DNA from: Gaetbulibacter_A sp043876815
Lineage (GTDB): Bacteria; Bacteroidota; Bacteroidia; Flavobacteriales; Flavobacteriaceae
Length of the DNA stretch: 64,000 nt
NCBI RefSeq assembly: GCF_043876815.1
Contig: NZ_JBAWKA010000001.1
Span: 744,001 to 808,000, forward strand
Direction: 5' to 3'
The notes under the pieces were generated by a model. The model did no database searches. It saw nothing but the letters and a program-made list of their open reading frames with translations, and had not been told where the DNA came from. Below are positions 16,483-25,016 of the stretch, piece by piece; the stretch's first letter is position 1; the number at the start of each line of letters is the position of its first letter. The position numbers were made by a program, and so were the translations under genes.

Positions 16483-17688
16483 ATGACCAAGTTATTTCCT
16501 TTAAAAGGACAAATACAAAATTATGCCTGGGGTGGATACCAATTTATACCGGAATTATTAGGCAAAGCAGTAACAAATACAAAATGTGCTGAATATTGGC
16601 TGGGTGCACATGATAAAGCCCCGTCAAGTATAATAACCTTAAATGGTGAGGTTCCTCTAAATTCATTTTTGAATAATAATTTGGAAACTTCAATAGGTCA
16701 TAAGGTTTATGAGAAATTCGGTAGATTACCTTATTTGTTTAAGGTTTTGGATGTACATGATATGTTGTCTATTCAGGTTCATCCGACTAAGTCTGAAGCC
16801 GAAAAAGGTTTTAAAAAAGAAAATGATTTAGGTATTCCATTAACGGCGTCACACAGAAATTACAAGGACGACAATCATAAGCCGGAAATCATGGTGGCTT
16901 TAAGTGAGTTCTGGTTGTTGCATGGTTTTTTACCCGAAACAGAATTGAAGAAAATTTTAAACCAAAATCCAGAGTTCAAAGATCTCATTCCGGTATTTGA
17001 AAAAGGTGGTTACTATGGCTTGTATAAAACCGTTATGGAAGAATCTCAGGAGAAAACGAATGCGACTTTAAAGCCATTGGTCGATCGGATCTTACCACTT
17101 TACAAAGAAGGAAAATTAGCAAAAGCTTCCCCGGATTATTGGGCCGCGAAAGCTGTGGACGCTTCAGAGGATCCTTCAAATTTGGATAAAGGTATCTATT
17201 CTATTTATTTTTTCAACATTGTAAAAGCTGAAAAGGGTGAAGCTATATTCCAGGATGCCGGGATTCCTCATGCATATTTGGAAGGTCAAAATATGGAGCT
17301 TATGGCAAATTCTGATAATGTTTTGCGAGGTGGGCTAACCCCAAAACATGTTGATGTACCAGAGTTATTAAAGCATGTTGCTTTTGAAGCCACAAAGCCT
17401 AATATCATGAAAGGGGAGTTGCAAAGTGATGGGCTTGAACGTATTTATAAAAGTCCTGCTCCCGATTTTGAGCTCAGTCAAATTAAATTATCGGAAGCTA
17501 ACACCTATAAGTCAATCTCCAAAACCGCAGAGATATTAATCGTAATAAACGGGTCAGTTGTGTTTACACAGGGTGAATCACAAGTAGATTGTAAAAAGGG
17601 GGACACAGTTATTGTATTAGCAAACAGCCCTTATACAATAACGTCATCAGCACCGGAAAGTATTTTATATAAAGCTTCTGCACCTTAA
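16483..17688 (+). CDS. manA: Mannose-6-phosphate isomerase, class I
   Basis: This zinc enzyme interconverts mannose 6-phosphate and fructose 6-phosphate. The 401-residue protein begins FPLKGQIQNYAWGG, as class I enzymes do. Zinc-ligand segments are visible: SIQVHPTK, then DDNHKPEIMVAL, and later DAGIPHAYLEGQNMELMANSDN. The start is ATG 16483, where homology begins. Reading from an upstream TTG would add 33 residues without support. It is convergent with the next gene and 9 bp from it. Confidence 0.92.
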   Translation: MTKLFPLKGQIQNYAWGGYQFIPELLGKAVTNTKCAEYWLGAHDKAPSSIITLNGEVPLNSFLNNNLETSIGHKVYEKFGRLPYLFKVLDVHDMLSIQVHPTKSEAEKGFKKENDLGIPLTASHRNYKDDNHKPEIMVALSEFWLLHGFLPETELKKILNQNPEFKDLIPVFEKGGYYGLYKTVMEESQEKTNATLKPLVDRILPLYKEGKLAKASPDYWAAKAVDASEDPSNLDKGIYSIYFFNIVKAEKGEAIFQDAGIPHAYLEGQNMELMANSDNVLRGGLTPKHVDVPELLKHVAFEATKPNIMKGELQSDGLERIYKSPAPDFELSQIKLSEANTYKSISKTAEILIVINGSVVFTQGESQVDCKKGDTVIVLANSPYTITSSAPESILYKASAP

Positions 17689-17697
17689 AACCACACT

Positions 17698-18159
17698 CTA
17701 TTCAATACGTCTGTAGGTTTCAGCATAAATACGATGGCCGAGGCTGTCTACTTCGATCTGGGTAAAGGTGGTGTCTGTAATTTCAATTTCAAATTGAAAA
17801 TGGCTGTTGTCCTTAATACGGTTATTCATGGCTTTAGAACCGTAATCCAAGACTTCGGTTAGAATGCCATCTTCAAAAGTATAATCGCCAACACCGAACC
17901 AATCCAGAGAGTCTCCGGTGCGTAAACGACTCCACATAATTTTACTTTGGGAGTACATTTTCATTTGTTTATAATCATTTGAAGAATTAATGGTGTCTGC
18001 AACACCATCAGCATCGTAATTCAGGAAACTCACTAGCTCCCAGGCACCCTCCAAGGCGGGTTCATCCTTCATTTGGCTTTCGTCTTCAGTGTTTTTGTCC
18101 ATATCCTTACAGCTCATAAATAAAGCCAAAAGAACAAAGAGTACGTAATAATTTTTCAT
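17698..18159 (-). CDS. Hypothetical lipoprotein, lipocalin-like
   Basis: The 153-residue protein has a short lipoprotein signal with lipobox LFMSC (C17). An acidic linker follows, then a domain opening LEGAWELVSFLNYD. That opening and the later beta-rich, regularly alternating segments resemble small lipocalin-like proteins of Bacteroidota. No catalytic motif is visible and no function is proposed. It is monocistronic, convergent with manA and divergent from trxB. Confidence 0.6.
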   Translation of the reverse strand: MKNYYVLFVLLALFMSCKDMDKNTEDESQMKDEPALEGAWELVSFLNYDADGVADTINSSNDYKQMKMYSQSKIMWSRLRTGDSLDWFGVGDYTFEDGILTEVLDYGSKAMNNRIKDNSHFQFEIEITDTTFTQIEVDSLGHRIYAETYRRIE

Positions 18160-18288
18160 AATGTTCGGTTTAATTGGTATACTTAAATTTACAAAAAATT
18201 ATAATATAAACTTTGGGAATATAGATTTTCGGTATACGGGCATAGTAAAGTGTTAATAACTTAAGTGTAAGTTTTCTGCTAAAAATTC

Positions 18289-18296
18289 TACTTTTG
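18289..18296 (+). promoter_or_regulatory. -7 promoter box TACTTTTG
   Basis: The box matches TAnnTTTG and lies 23 bp before the trxB start codon, implying a leader of about 17 nt. Confidence 0.6.
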
Positions 18297-18319
18297 TCCT
18301 ATCAAATGGAAATAAGATT

Positions 18320-19300
18320 ATGGCAACAGATATTGAAAAAGTAAAATGCTTGATAATAGGATCGGGACCAGCCGGATATACGGCTGCAATATATGCAGCG
18401 AGAGCTAATATGAAACCGGTTTTATATCAGGGAACTCAGCCCGGCGGGCAACTAACAACAACCAATGAAGTTGAAAATTTCCCTGGTTATCCTGATGGGA
18501 TCACAGGGCCTGAAATGATGATTGAACTTCAGAAGCAGGCAGAACGTTTTGAAGCTGATGTGCGGCACGGATGGATTACAAAAGTTGATTTTTCTGGTGA
18601 TGTTCATAAAGTGTGGGTAAACGACGAAAAAGAAATTCACTGCGATACTGTTATAATTTCAACAGGTGCTTCGGCGAAGTACTTAGGCTTAGAATCTGAG
18701 CAAAAATATTTAAAACTAGGTGGAGGAGTTTCAGCTTGTGCCGTTTGCGACGGATTTTTCTATAGAAATCAAGAAGTTGTGATTGTTGGTGCGGGTGATT
18801 CAGCCTGCGAAGAAGCGCATTATTTATCAAATCTTTGTAAAAAAGTGACCATGTTAGTGCGTCGTGATGAATTCAGAGCGTCGAAAATTATGGCCAATCG
18901 GGTTAAAAATACACCAAATATTGAAATTCTTTTTAATACTGAAACGGAAGAAGTGTTAGGTGATGGCCAGGTAGTAACTGGGGTGAAAGTTTTTAATAAT
19001 CAAACGAATGAGAAGCATGAAATTCCTGCAACCGGATTTTTTGTAGCTATAGGCCATAAACCAAATACAGATATTTTTAAAGATTATTTGAACCTAGATG
19101 AAACAGGCTACATTATTAATGTTCCCGGAACTGCTAAAACCAATGTCGAAGGAGTGTTTGTTTCAGGTGATGCAGCAGACCATGTTTACAGACAGGCCAT
19201 TACGGCTGCTGGAACAGGCTGTATGGCAGCACTAGATGCAGAGCGTTATCTGGCTTCGAAGGATGCTTCATTTGAAGTCTCTACGTCCACATATAACTAA
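18320..19300 (+). CDS. trxB: Thioredoxin-disulfide reductase
   Basis: This cytoplasmic flavoenzyme reduces thioredoxin with NADPH. The 326-residue protein has the FAD motif IGSGPAGYTAAIYAARA at the N-terminus. The redox pair C140-A-V-C143 lies in the usual CAVCDG context. The NADPH fold VIVGAGDSACEEA and the late FAD motif GVFVSGDAAD complete the set. Length and motif order are standard for low-molecular-weight TrxB. It stands alone with its own promoter box. Confidence 0.95.
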   Translation: MATDIEKVKCLIIGSGPAGYTAAIYAARANMKPVLYQGTQPGGQLTTTNEVENFPGYPDGITGPEMMIELQKQAERFEADVRHGWITKVDFSGDVHKVWVNDEKEIHCDTVIISTGASAKYLGLESEQKYLKLGGGVSACAVCDGFFYRNQEVVIVGAGDSACEEAHYLSNLCKKVTMLVRRDEFRASKIMANRVKNTPNIEILFNTETEEVLGDGQVVTGVKVFNNQTNEKHEIPATGFFVAIGHKPNTDIFKDYLNLDETGYIINVPGTAKTNVEGVFVSGDAADHVYRQAITAAGTGCMAALDAERYLASKDASFEVSTSTYN

Positions 19301-19387
19301 AATAGCTTCGACATATACCAAAGATCAATCAACGTGGTTTTTGGTTTGTAGTTTATGTCAAAAATTGTTTTCTTTGAACACATTTTA

Positions 19388-19442
19388 AAATCGGGATGTG
19401 GCGCAGTCCGGTTAGCGTATTACGCTAAGGCGTAATGGTCGC
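19388..19442 (+). pseudogene. 5' tRNA-Pro fragment (duplicated, broken)
   Basis: Bases 19388-19419 are identical to 19691-19722, which hold the 5' flank, acceptor strand and D arm of the intact tRNA-Pro. The anticodon arm is different: a TTACG/CGTAA stem with a six-base loop, one base short. TGGTCGC (19436-19442) again matches the intact gene. The T arm and 3' acceptor strand are absent, so it cannot make a normal tRNA. The start region of the GIY-YIG gene runs into it. Confidence 0.8.
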
Positions 19443-19458
19443 CTCAAAACTGGATAAA

Positions 19459-19692
19459 ATGTATAAAGTTTATATACTTTACAGCAAAAAAATAGAAAGG
19501 TATTACGTAGGTTATACTAATAATTTAGATAAACGTTTGGTTACGCATAATGCTTCAGGGAAAAAATACACGACTAAAGGAATTCCTTGGGAATTGGTGA
19601 GAAGTTTTAACTGCAGTTCCAAAAGTGCTGCAATAGAATTAGAACAAAAAATTAAAAAGCGGGGTATAAAAAGATACCTTGAAGGTTTATAA
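19459..19692 (+). CDS. GIY-YIG nuclease family protein
   Basis: This is a 77-residue single-domain GIY-YIG endonuclease, as in many Bacteroidota. The variant core is V4-Y5-I6 and Y16-V17-G18, with the catalytic arginine R26 in DKRLVTHN. A glutamate in AAIELEQKIKKRG (E60 or E62) is the likely metal ligand, so the active site looks intact. The start is ATG 19459. An in-frame ATG at 19435 lies inside the tRNA fragment and would add 8 residues. The gene ends 2 bp before the intact tRNA, so the ORF sits exactly between two tRNA 5' copies. Confidence 0.8.
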   Translation: MYKVYILYSKKIERYYVGYTNNLDKRLVTHNASGKKYTTKGIPWELVRSFNCSSKSAAIELEQKIKKRGIKRYLEGL

Positions 19693-19722
19693 ATCGGGAT
19701 GTGGCGCAGTCCGGTTAGCGTA
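19691..19722 (+). repeat. 32-bp direct repeat, second copy (first at 19388-19419)
   Basis: The repeat covers four bases of flank plus the acceptor 5' strand and D arm of tRNA-Pro. The two copies lie 303 bp apart and bracket the GIY-YIG gene, as duplication by insertion or target copying would produce. Confidence 0.8.
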
Positions 19723-19769
19723 CACGGCTGGGGGCCGTGTGGTCGCAGGTTCAAATCCTGTCATCCCGA
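19695..19769 (+). tRNA. tRNA-Pro (GGG)
   Basis: A full cloverleaf can be folded. The acceptor CGGGATG pairs with CATCCCG and the D stem GCGC with GCGT. The anticodon stem CACGG/CCGTG holds the loop CTGGGGG (anticodon GGG). The T stem GCAGG/CCTGT holds the loop TTCAAAT. The discriminator is A and no CCA is encoded. A terminator follows directly. Confidence 0.92.
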
Positions 19770-19775
19770 CGAAAT

Positions 19776-19830
19776 AAAAAAAACTGACTCGCATAGAAAG
19801 TGTGCTTTCTTTAGGGAGTCGGTTTTTTTA
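19776..19830 (+). terminator. Rho-independent terminator after tRNA-Pro
   Basis: ACTGACTC (19783-19790) pairs with GAGTCGGT (19816-19823), with an inner AGAAAG/CTTTCT extension. The outer A-run and T-run make it bidirectional in form. Confidence 0.75.
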
Positions 19831-19967
19831 TTTGCAATAAGCGATAATTAGGATTTCAGAATATTACGATGGTTCTTTTTCTTCTTCAACGTCATTTTCT
19901 CTTATTTTTGTTGTCATTTTGTTTCTGTAAAAAAATAAGATATTCATGAAAATTTCCTATAAACTAT

Positions 19968-19975
19968 TACATTTG
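19968..19975 (+). promoter_or_regulatory. -7 promoter box TACATTTG next to start codon
   Basis: The box matches TAnnTTTG and ends 5 bp before the ATG of the DUF6377 gene. Transcription would start at or next to the first codon, which suggests a leaderless or near-leaderless mRNA. Confidence 0.5.
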
Positions 19976-19980
19976 TTTTC

Positions 19981-21621
19981 ATGAAAAGATTTTTAATAGT
20001 TTTATTTCTTTTTACTAATATAATCCACTCGCAAAACTTAGATTCTTTGTTGGTTGTGTTGGAAGAAACTATGGCAAAGCGAGATCGCTATGATCAGGCT
20101 AAAGAAACTAGAATAAGTAATATTAAAAAGTTACTTTCAGCTGAGGACATGACTGCCCAAAATAGATTTTTCCTAATTAATAAATTAATAACAGAGTATG
20201 AATATTATAGTTTTAATGAGTCTCTGCAGTTAATTAATCAAAATATTGAATTAGCCAATAAAATTCGAAATGACACCATGCTCGTTGAATCGAATTTAAG
20301 GCTGTCCAGAATTTTAGCCACGTCAGGCAGGTATATTGAAAGTATTGATGTTTTAAATGGAATTGATAGAGCTTCCATTCCTACTAGATTATTTAAGGAG
20401 TATTTTTTTAATTACAAGAAGTGTTATTCCGAACTGAGGCGAATTTCAAAAGTAGAAGATATTCGCAAGAAATATGAGAATTTGTACTTGGCTTTTGGTG
20501 ATTCTCTAAATATCGAGATCTCGAAGTTAAAAAAGAACTCGATTGAATATTTAATAGCTATTGAACAGCATTATAGGGATATTCATGAACCGGAAAAAGC
20601 TTTAAAGGTAAATGAAAAAATCTTGTCCTCCGTTAACATGGGTACGCGTGATTATTCTTTAGCTGCCTTCAATCGTTCGTATATGATACGGGATGTATAT
20701 AAGGATAAAGCCGGTCAAAAAAAGTATTTGATTTTATCCGCGATATCCGATATACAAGGGTCAGTGAAAGATAATGCTTCCTTAACAATTCTTGCTGAAA
20801 ACCTTTTTGAGGAAGGACAAGTTGAAAGGGCGCATAGGTATATCAATTTTTCATTAGAGGATGCAAGATTTTATAACTCTCAATTAAGATTTTTAAACAT
20901 TTCTAATATCTCACCCAAAATATCCAATGCATTTGAGGCGAGAATCCAAGAGCAAAGTAATAAACTAGAAAGACAGTTACTATTTATTAGTTTATTGACT
21001 GTTATTTTACTGCTAGCTTTATTTTTTATTGATAGGCAGTATAAAAAAATCACCAAGGCTAGAAAAGAATTAAAGACGGCAAACTCTAAATTAAAGGGCT
21101 TGAACAAAAATTTGACAGAGGTAAATCAAGATCTCAAGCGATTGTATGACACACTAGCTAAAGTTGATACGGTTAAGGAGCAATATATAGGAACCTTTCT
21201 AAATTTGTATTCTGAATACATTGATAAATTGGATGGGTATAGGAAAATGGTGAAGAAATATATTATAACCAATAAAACTAAAGATTTACTTGAACTAACA
21301 AACTCAAAACAAGTAATAGAAGCGGAGTTAAACCTCTTTTATACAAACTTCGACAATTCTTTTCTTCATATATACCCAAATTTTGTAACGGATGTTAATG
21401 CTTTACTAAAGCCTGGTGAGCAAATAGTTGTGGGCAAGGGAGAGTTATTAAACACAGAACTTAGAATTTTGGCATTAATCCGATTGGGAATCACAAACAG
21501 TTCTGTAATTTCTAAAATATTGCGTTATTCTGTAAATACCATCTACAACTATCGGGTAAAAATCAGGAATTCAGCTCTTGACAGAGAACAATTCGAGGAA
21601 TTGGTTAAGAAAATTACTTAA
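19981..21621 (+). CDS. DUF6377-type membrane-bound regulator of the SusCD locus
   Basis: This 546-residue protein has a signal peptide (about 1-18), a helical TPR-like periplasmic part, one TM near 331-349, a coiled coil (about 355-395), and a cytoplasmic C-terminus. The region VKEQYIGTFLNLYSEYIDKL and the end segment TELRILALIRLGITNSSVIS, then YSVNTIYNYRVKIRN, match DUF6377 with a LuxR-like DNA-binding helix-turn-helix. In Bacteroidota such proteins sit beside SusC/SusD genes. It probably senses a glycan or its import in the periplasm and activates the genes downstream. The SusC gene starts 262 bp further on. Confidence 0.8.
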   Translation: MKRFLIVLFLFTNIIHSQNLDSLLVVLEETMAKRDRYDQAKETRISNIKKLLSAEDMTAQNRFFLINKLITEYEYYSFNESLQLINQNIELANKIRNDTMLVESNLRLSRILATSGRYIESIDVLNGIDRASIPTRLFKEYFFNYKKCYSELRRISKVEDIRKKYENLYLAFGDSLNIEISKLKKNSIEYLIAIEQHYRDIHEPEKALKVNEKILSSVNMGTRDYSLAAFNRSYMIRDVYKDKAGQKKYLILSAISDIQGSVKDNASLTILAENLFEEGQVERAHRYINFSLEDARFYNSQLRFLNISNISPKISNAFEARIQEQSNKLERQLLFISLLTVILLLALFFIDRQYKKITKARKELKTANSKLKGLNKNLTEVNQDLKRLYDTLAKVDTVKEQYIGTFLNLYSEYIDKLDGYRKMVKKYIITNKTKDLLELTNSKQVIEAELNLFYTNFDNSFLHIYPNFVTDVNALLKPGEQIVVGKGELLNTELRILALIRLGITNSSVISKILRYSVNTIYNYRVKIRNSALDREQFEELVKKIT

Positions 21622-21883
21622 GCACTCTTATTAAATTCAAAACCCTTGTTATTTTCAAGGTGTTTCACTACTCTTTATTTGTAAAATATCTACTTATTTA
21701 AAAAACTAATAAATATTCAAATATCTGTAATTCAGTGATTTGATATTTTATTTACTTCGATATATCTACTAATTAACTACTTTATGTTGTCCTCGGGGCT
21801 CTTCTAGGTTTCCTTTGTTGCAATACATTTAATTTATTCTACCTCTGCGCTGAATAAATTGAACCTAACTAAATTAACTAAAC

Positions 21884-24800
21884 ATGAAAAAAGACTATTT
21901 GAACTTTAAATTGTTCATTATTTTATTTATTTCAATCTCTTGGACTTCATTTGCACAAGATTTTTCAATAAATGGAATAGTACAAGATCAATCGGGTATA
22001 CCAATCCCAGGTGTTAATGTACTTGAAAAAGGTACCAGTAATGGAACTGTTACAGATTTTGATGGAAGCTTTACAATGAAAAATCTTAATGTGGGCTCCA
22101 TTCTCTCGTTTAGCTACGTTGGCTATGTTACTAAAGAAGTTGCGATAAGCGATGATTCAAGTATAACCGTAACTTTAAATGAAGATTTAGCAAAGCTTGA
22201 TGAAGTTGTAGTTGTAGGTTATGGTACCCAGAAAAAGAGCGTGGTAACAGGGGCCATTTCGGGTGTTAAAGAAAGCGAACTTGAAGACTTGCCAATAACT
22301 CGTGTGGAACAAACCTTGCAGGGAAGAGTATCAGGTATTACAATTGCAGCTAATTCAGGACAACCTGGGGCTTCTTCTACGGTAAGAGTTAGAGGTATTA
22401 CCACACTAGGTAGTAATGAACCTTTATGGGTTGTTGATGGTGTTGTTGTAGATGCCGGAGGGATTGGTTTTTTAAATCAATCGGATATCGCTTCTGTAGA
22501 AGTTTTAAAAGATGCAGCTTCACAAGCTATTTATGGAGCCAGAGCGGCAACAGGGGTTATACTTATCACGACTAAAAAAGGAAAGTCTGGTAAATTAAGT
22601 GTAAACTATAATGGGTATACTGGAGTGTCTTCAACGGCCAGAACATTAGATTTATTAAATGCTACGCAGTATGCAACATTACTTAATGAGAAATCTGTAA
22701 ATGGTGGAGGTAGTCCTTTATTTTCTAACCCTGAATCTTTTGGGGCTGGTACGGATTGGCAATCTACTATTTTTAACAATAATGCCAGAAGAACGTTACA
22801 TGAATTGAGTGTAAGTGGTGGTAATGATGTGTCTAAATTTTACGCGTCATTTGGATATAACGATCAGGAAGGTATCGTTTTGAGTGATATTTCGAACTAT
22901 ACAAGAAAGAATATCCGTTTAAATTCTACACATAACATTTCGGAAAAGCTTCGTTTTGGTCAAACTGTTGGTTACTCAAATGAGAAAATCGTTGGTATAG
23001 GAAATACCAATAGTGAATTTGGCGGACCTCTGTCCTCGGCTATAAACTTAGATCCACTAACACCTGTTGTAGAAACAGATCCCACAAGAGCAAATCAAGC
23101 TCCCTACACCAACAATGGGGCATTGAGAGATGCGAACGGTAACCCTTATGGTATTTCTAGTTTAGTCGCTCAAGAAATGTCGAATCCATTAGCTTATCAA
23201 CAAACGCGTTTAGGTGATTATGGATGGGCGGATAATTTTGTAGGTAATGCCTATGTTGAATTAGAACCTATTGAAGGACTGAAATTTAGAAGTACATTTG
23301 GCGCCAAGTTAGCCTATTGGGGGAACGAAAGCTTTACTCCTGTTTCTTATTTAAATGCGGCTACAAATGTCACTCAAAATAATATTTCAAGAAGTACAAA
23401 TAAGGGATTTGGTTGGAATGTGGAAAATATCGTTTCATATTCCAAAGAAATTAAAAGTCATAATTTTAATCTGCTTCTTGGTCAGGGTGTTTATGTTGAT
23501 AATATATCTTCTGGTGAAACCGTAAGTTATTTTGGAATTCCGGTAGATAATTATAGAAATGCCTCTTTCAATTTCAGCGTACCTTCAGACCAGATCGTGG
23601 CGTCGGCCTATACGGGTATCGAACATAAAGTAACCTCGTTGTTTTCCAGATTAACCTACGATTATGATGAAAAATATTTATTGACCGCCATTATCAGGAG
23701 AGATGGATCTTCACGATTTGGAAGCAATAATAAATATGGTTTTTTCCCATCGTTCTCAGCAGGTTGGGTGCCTTCAAAGGAAAGTTTTTGGAAAGATAAT
23801 GATGTTTTAAATCAATTAAAGATTAGAGGTGGTTATGGTATCACAGGTAATGATAATATTGGAGATTTTCAATATTTATCCACTATTGGAGACGGAAGAA
23901 ACTATACTATAGGAACCTCAGGTTCAGTAACTATAGGTAATAGCCCCAATGCACCTTCAAACCCAGATTTGAAATGGGAAGAAACGAGTCAGCTAAACGT
24001 TGGTTTTGATGCGCGATTATTTAACCATTTTTCGGTTGTATTCGATTGGTACAAAAAAGAAACTACTGGCATTTTACAACCCATTACGTTACCTGGTTAT
24101 GTTGGTGCCATAGATAGCCCGACAGGTAACGTTGCCGACATGAAAAACACCGGTATCGATTTAGAAATTGGATATAATAAGAAATTTAATGAAGTCAATG
24201 TGTCGTTAAATGGTAATGTGTCTTATTTAGAGAACGAAGTTACTTTTTTAGGTAATGGTGTAAACTTTTTATCTGGAGGTCAAGGTTTTCAATCAAGTAC
24301 CTTTCCGATAACAAGAACCCAGGTAGGGCAACCCGTAAATTCATTTTTCGGTTTCAAAACCAATGGTGTTTTTCAAAATCAGGAAGAGATAGATAATTAT
24401 GTAAATGCTGAAGGGGCAGTTATTCAGCCAAATGCTCAACCTGGTGATTTCAAATGGCAAGATATAGATGGTGATGGTGATATAGATTCAGATGATAGAG
24501 ATTTTCTTGGAAGTTCAATACCAAAATTAACCTTCGGTTTTACGCTTAATGTTGATTATAAAAACTTTGACTTCCTCGTATTTATGCAAGGAGCTAGCGG
24601 TAATAAAATCTTTCAAGGCTTACGAAGACTTGATATAGAGAACGCAAACTATCAAACGGCTGCACTTGGAAGATGGGTAGGAGAAGGTACTTCAAACAGC
24701 TATCCTAGATTAACCACTAGTGACACCAACAATAACTTTTCGAACCCCTCAGATTTTTATTTGGAGGATGGAGATTATTTAAGATTAAAAACTTTTCAGG

Positions 24801-25000
24801 TTGGTTATTCACTGCCTTCACAGGTTTTAGGAAAAATTGGAGTTGATAAATTGAGAATTTATTATACAGCAGAAAACCTGCTCACTTTCACAAAATATAG
24901 CGGTTTTGATCCTGAAGTTGGTGGTGGTGTATTAGGTATTGATCGAGGGTTTTATCCTCAGGCAATAACTAATCAAATTGGAATTAATTTACAGTTTTAA
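21884..25000 (+). CDS. SusC/RagA-family TonB-linked outer-membrane transporter
   Basis: This outer-membrane barrel imports oligosaccharides together with its SusD lid, powered by TonB. After the signal peptide (about 1-24, ending SFA) comes a carboxypeptidase-like regulatory domain (NGIVQDQSGIPIPGVNVLEKGTS). Then come the TonB-box-like segment LDEVVVVGYGTQKKS, the plug (VRVRGITTLGSNEPLWVVDG), and a barrel of about 800 residues. A D-x-D-G-rich loop (DIDGDGDIDSDDRDFLG) near residue 865 is typical of SusC proteins. The length of 1038 is normal. SusD follows after 16 bp. Confidence 0.95.
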   Translation: MKKDYLNFKLFIILFISISWTSFAQDFSINGIVQDQSGIPIPGVNVLEKGTSNGTVTDFDGSFTMKNLNVGSILSFSYVGYVTKEVAISDDSSITVTLNEDLAKLDEVVVVGYGTQKKSVVTGAISGVKESELEDLPITRVEQTLQGRVSGITIAANSGQPGASSTVRVRGITTLGSNEPLWVVDGVVVDAGGIGFLNQSDIASVEVLKDAASQAIYGARAATGVILITTKKGKSGKLSVNYNGYTGVSSTARTLDLLNATQYATLLNEKSVNGGGSPLFSNPESFGAGTDWQSTIFNNNARRTLHELSVSGGNDVSKFYASFGYNDQEGIVLSDISNYTRKNIRLNSTHNISEKLRFGQTVGYSNEKIVGIGNTNSEFGGPLSSAINLDPLTPVVETDPTRANQAPYTNNGALRDANGNPYGISSLVAQEMSNPLAYQQTRLGDYGWADNFVGNAYVELEPIEGLKFRSTFGAKLAYWGNESFTPVSYLNAATNVTQNNISRSTNKGFGWNVENIVSYSKEIKSHNFNLLLGQGVYVDNISSGETVSYFGIPVDNYRNASFNFSVPSDQIVASAYTGIEHKVTSLFSRLTYDYDEKYLLTAIIRRDGSSRFGSNNKYGFFPSFSAGWVPSKESFWKDNDVLNQLKIRGGYGITGNDNIGDFQYLSTIGDGRNYTIGTSGSVTIGNSPNAPSNPDLKWEETSQLNVGFDARLFNHFSVVFDWYKKETTGILQPITLPGYVGAIDSPTGNVADMKNTGIDLEIGYNKKFNEVNVSLNGNVSYLENEVTFLGNGVNFLSGGQGFQSSTFPITRTQVGQPVNSFFGFKTNGVFQNQEEIDNYVNAEGAVIQPNAQPGDFKWQDIDGDGDIDSDDRDFLGSSIPKLTFGFTLNVDYKNFDFLVFMQGASGNKIFQGLRRLDIENANYQTAALGRWVGEGTSNSYPRLTTSDTNNNFSNPSDFYLEDGDYLRLKTFQVGYSLPSQVLGKIGVDKLRIYYTAENLLTFTKYSGFDPEVGGGVLGIDRGFYPQAITNQIGINLQF

Positions 25001-25016
25001 CAAAAAATAAGAAGAT

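Noticed and set aside
19388..19442. A functional tRNA with an AAG-like anticodon
   Set aside because: The anticodon loop is one base short and the T arm and 3' acceptor strand are missing.
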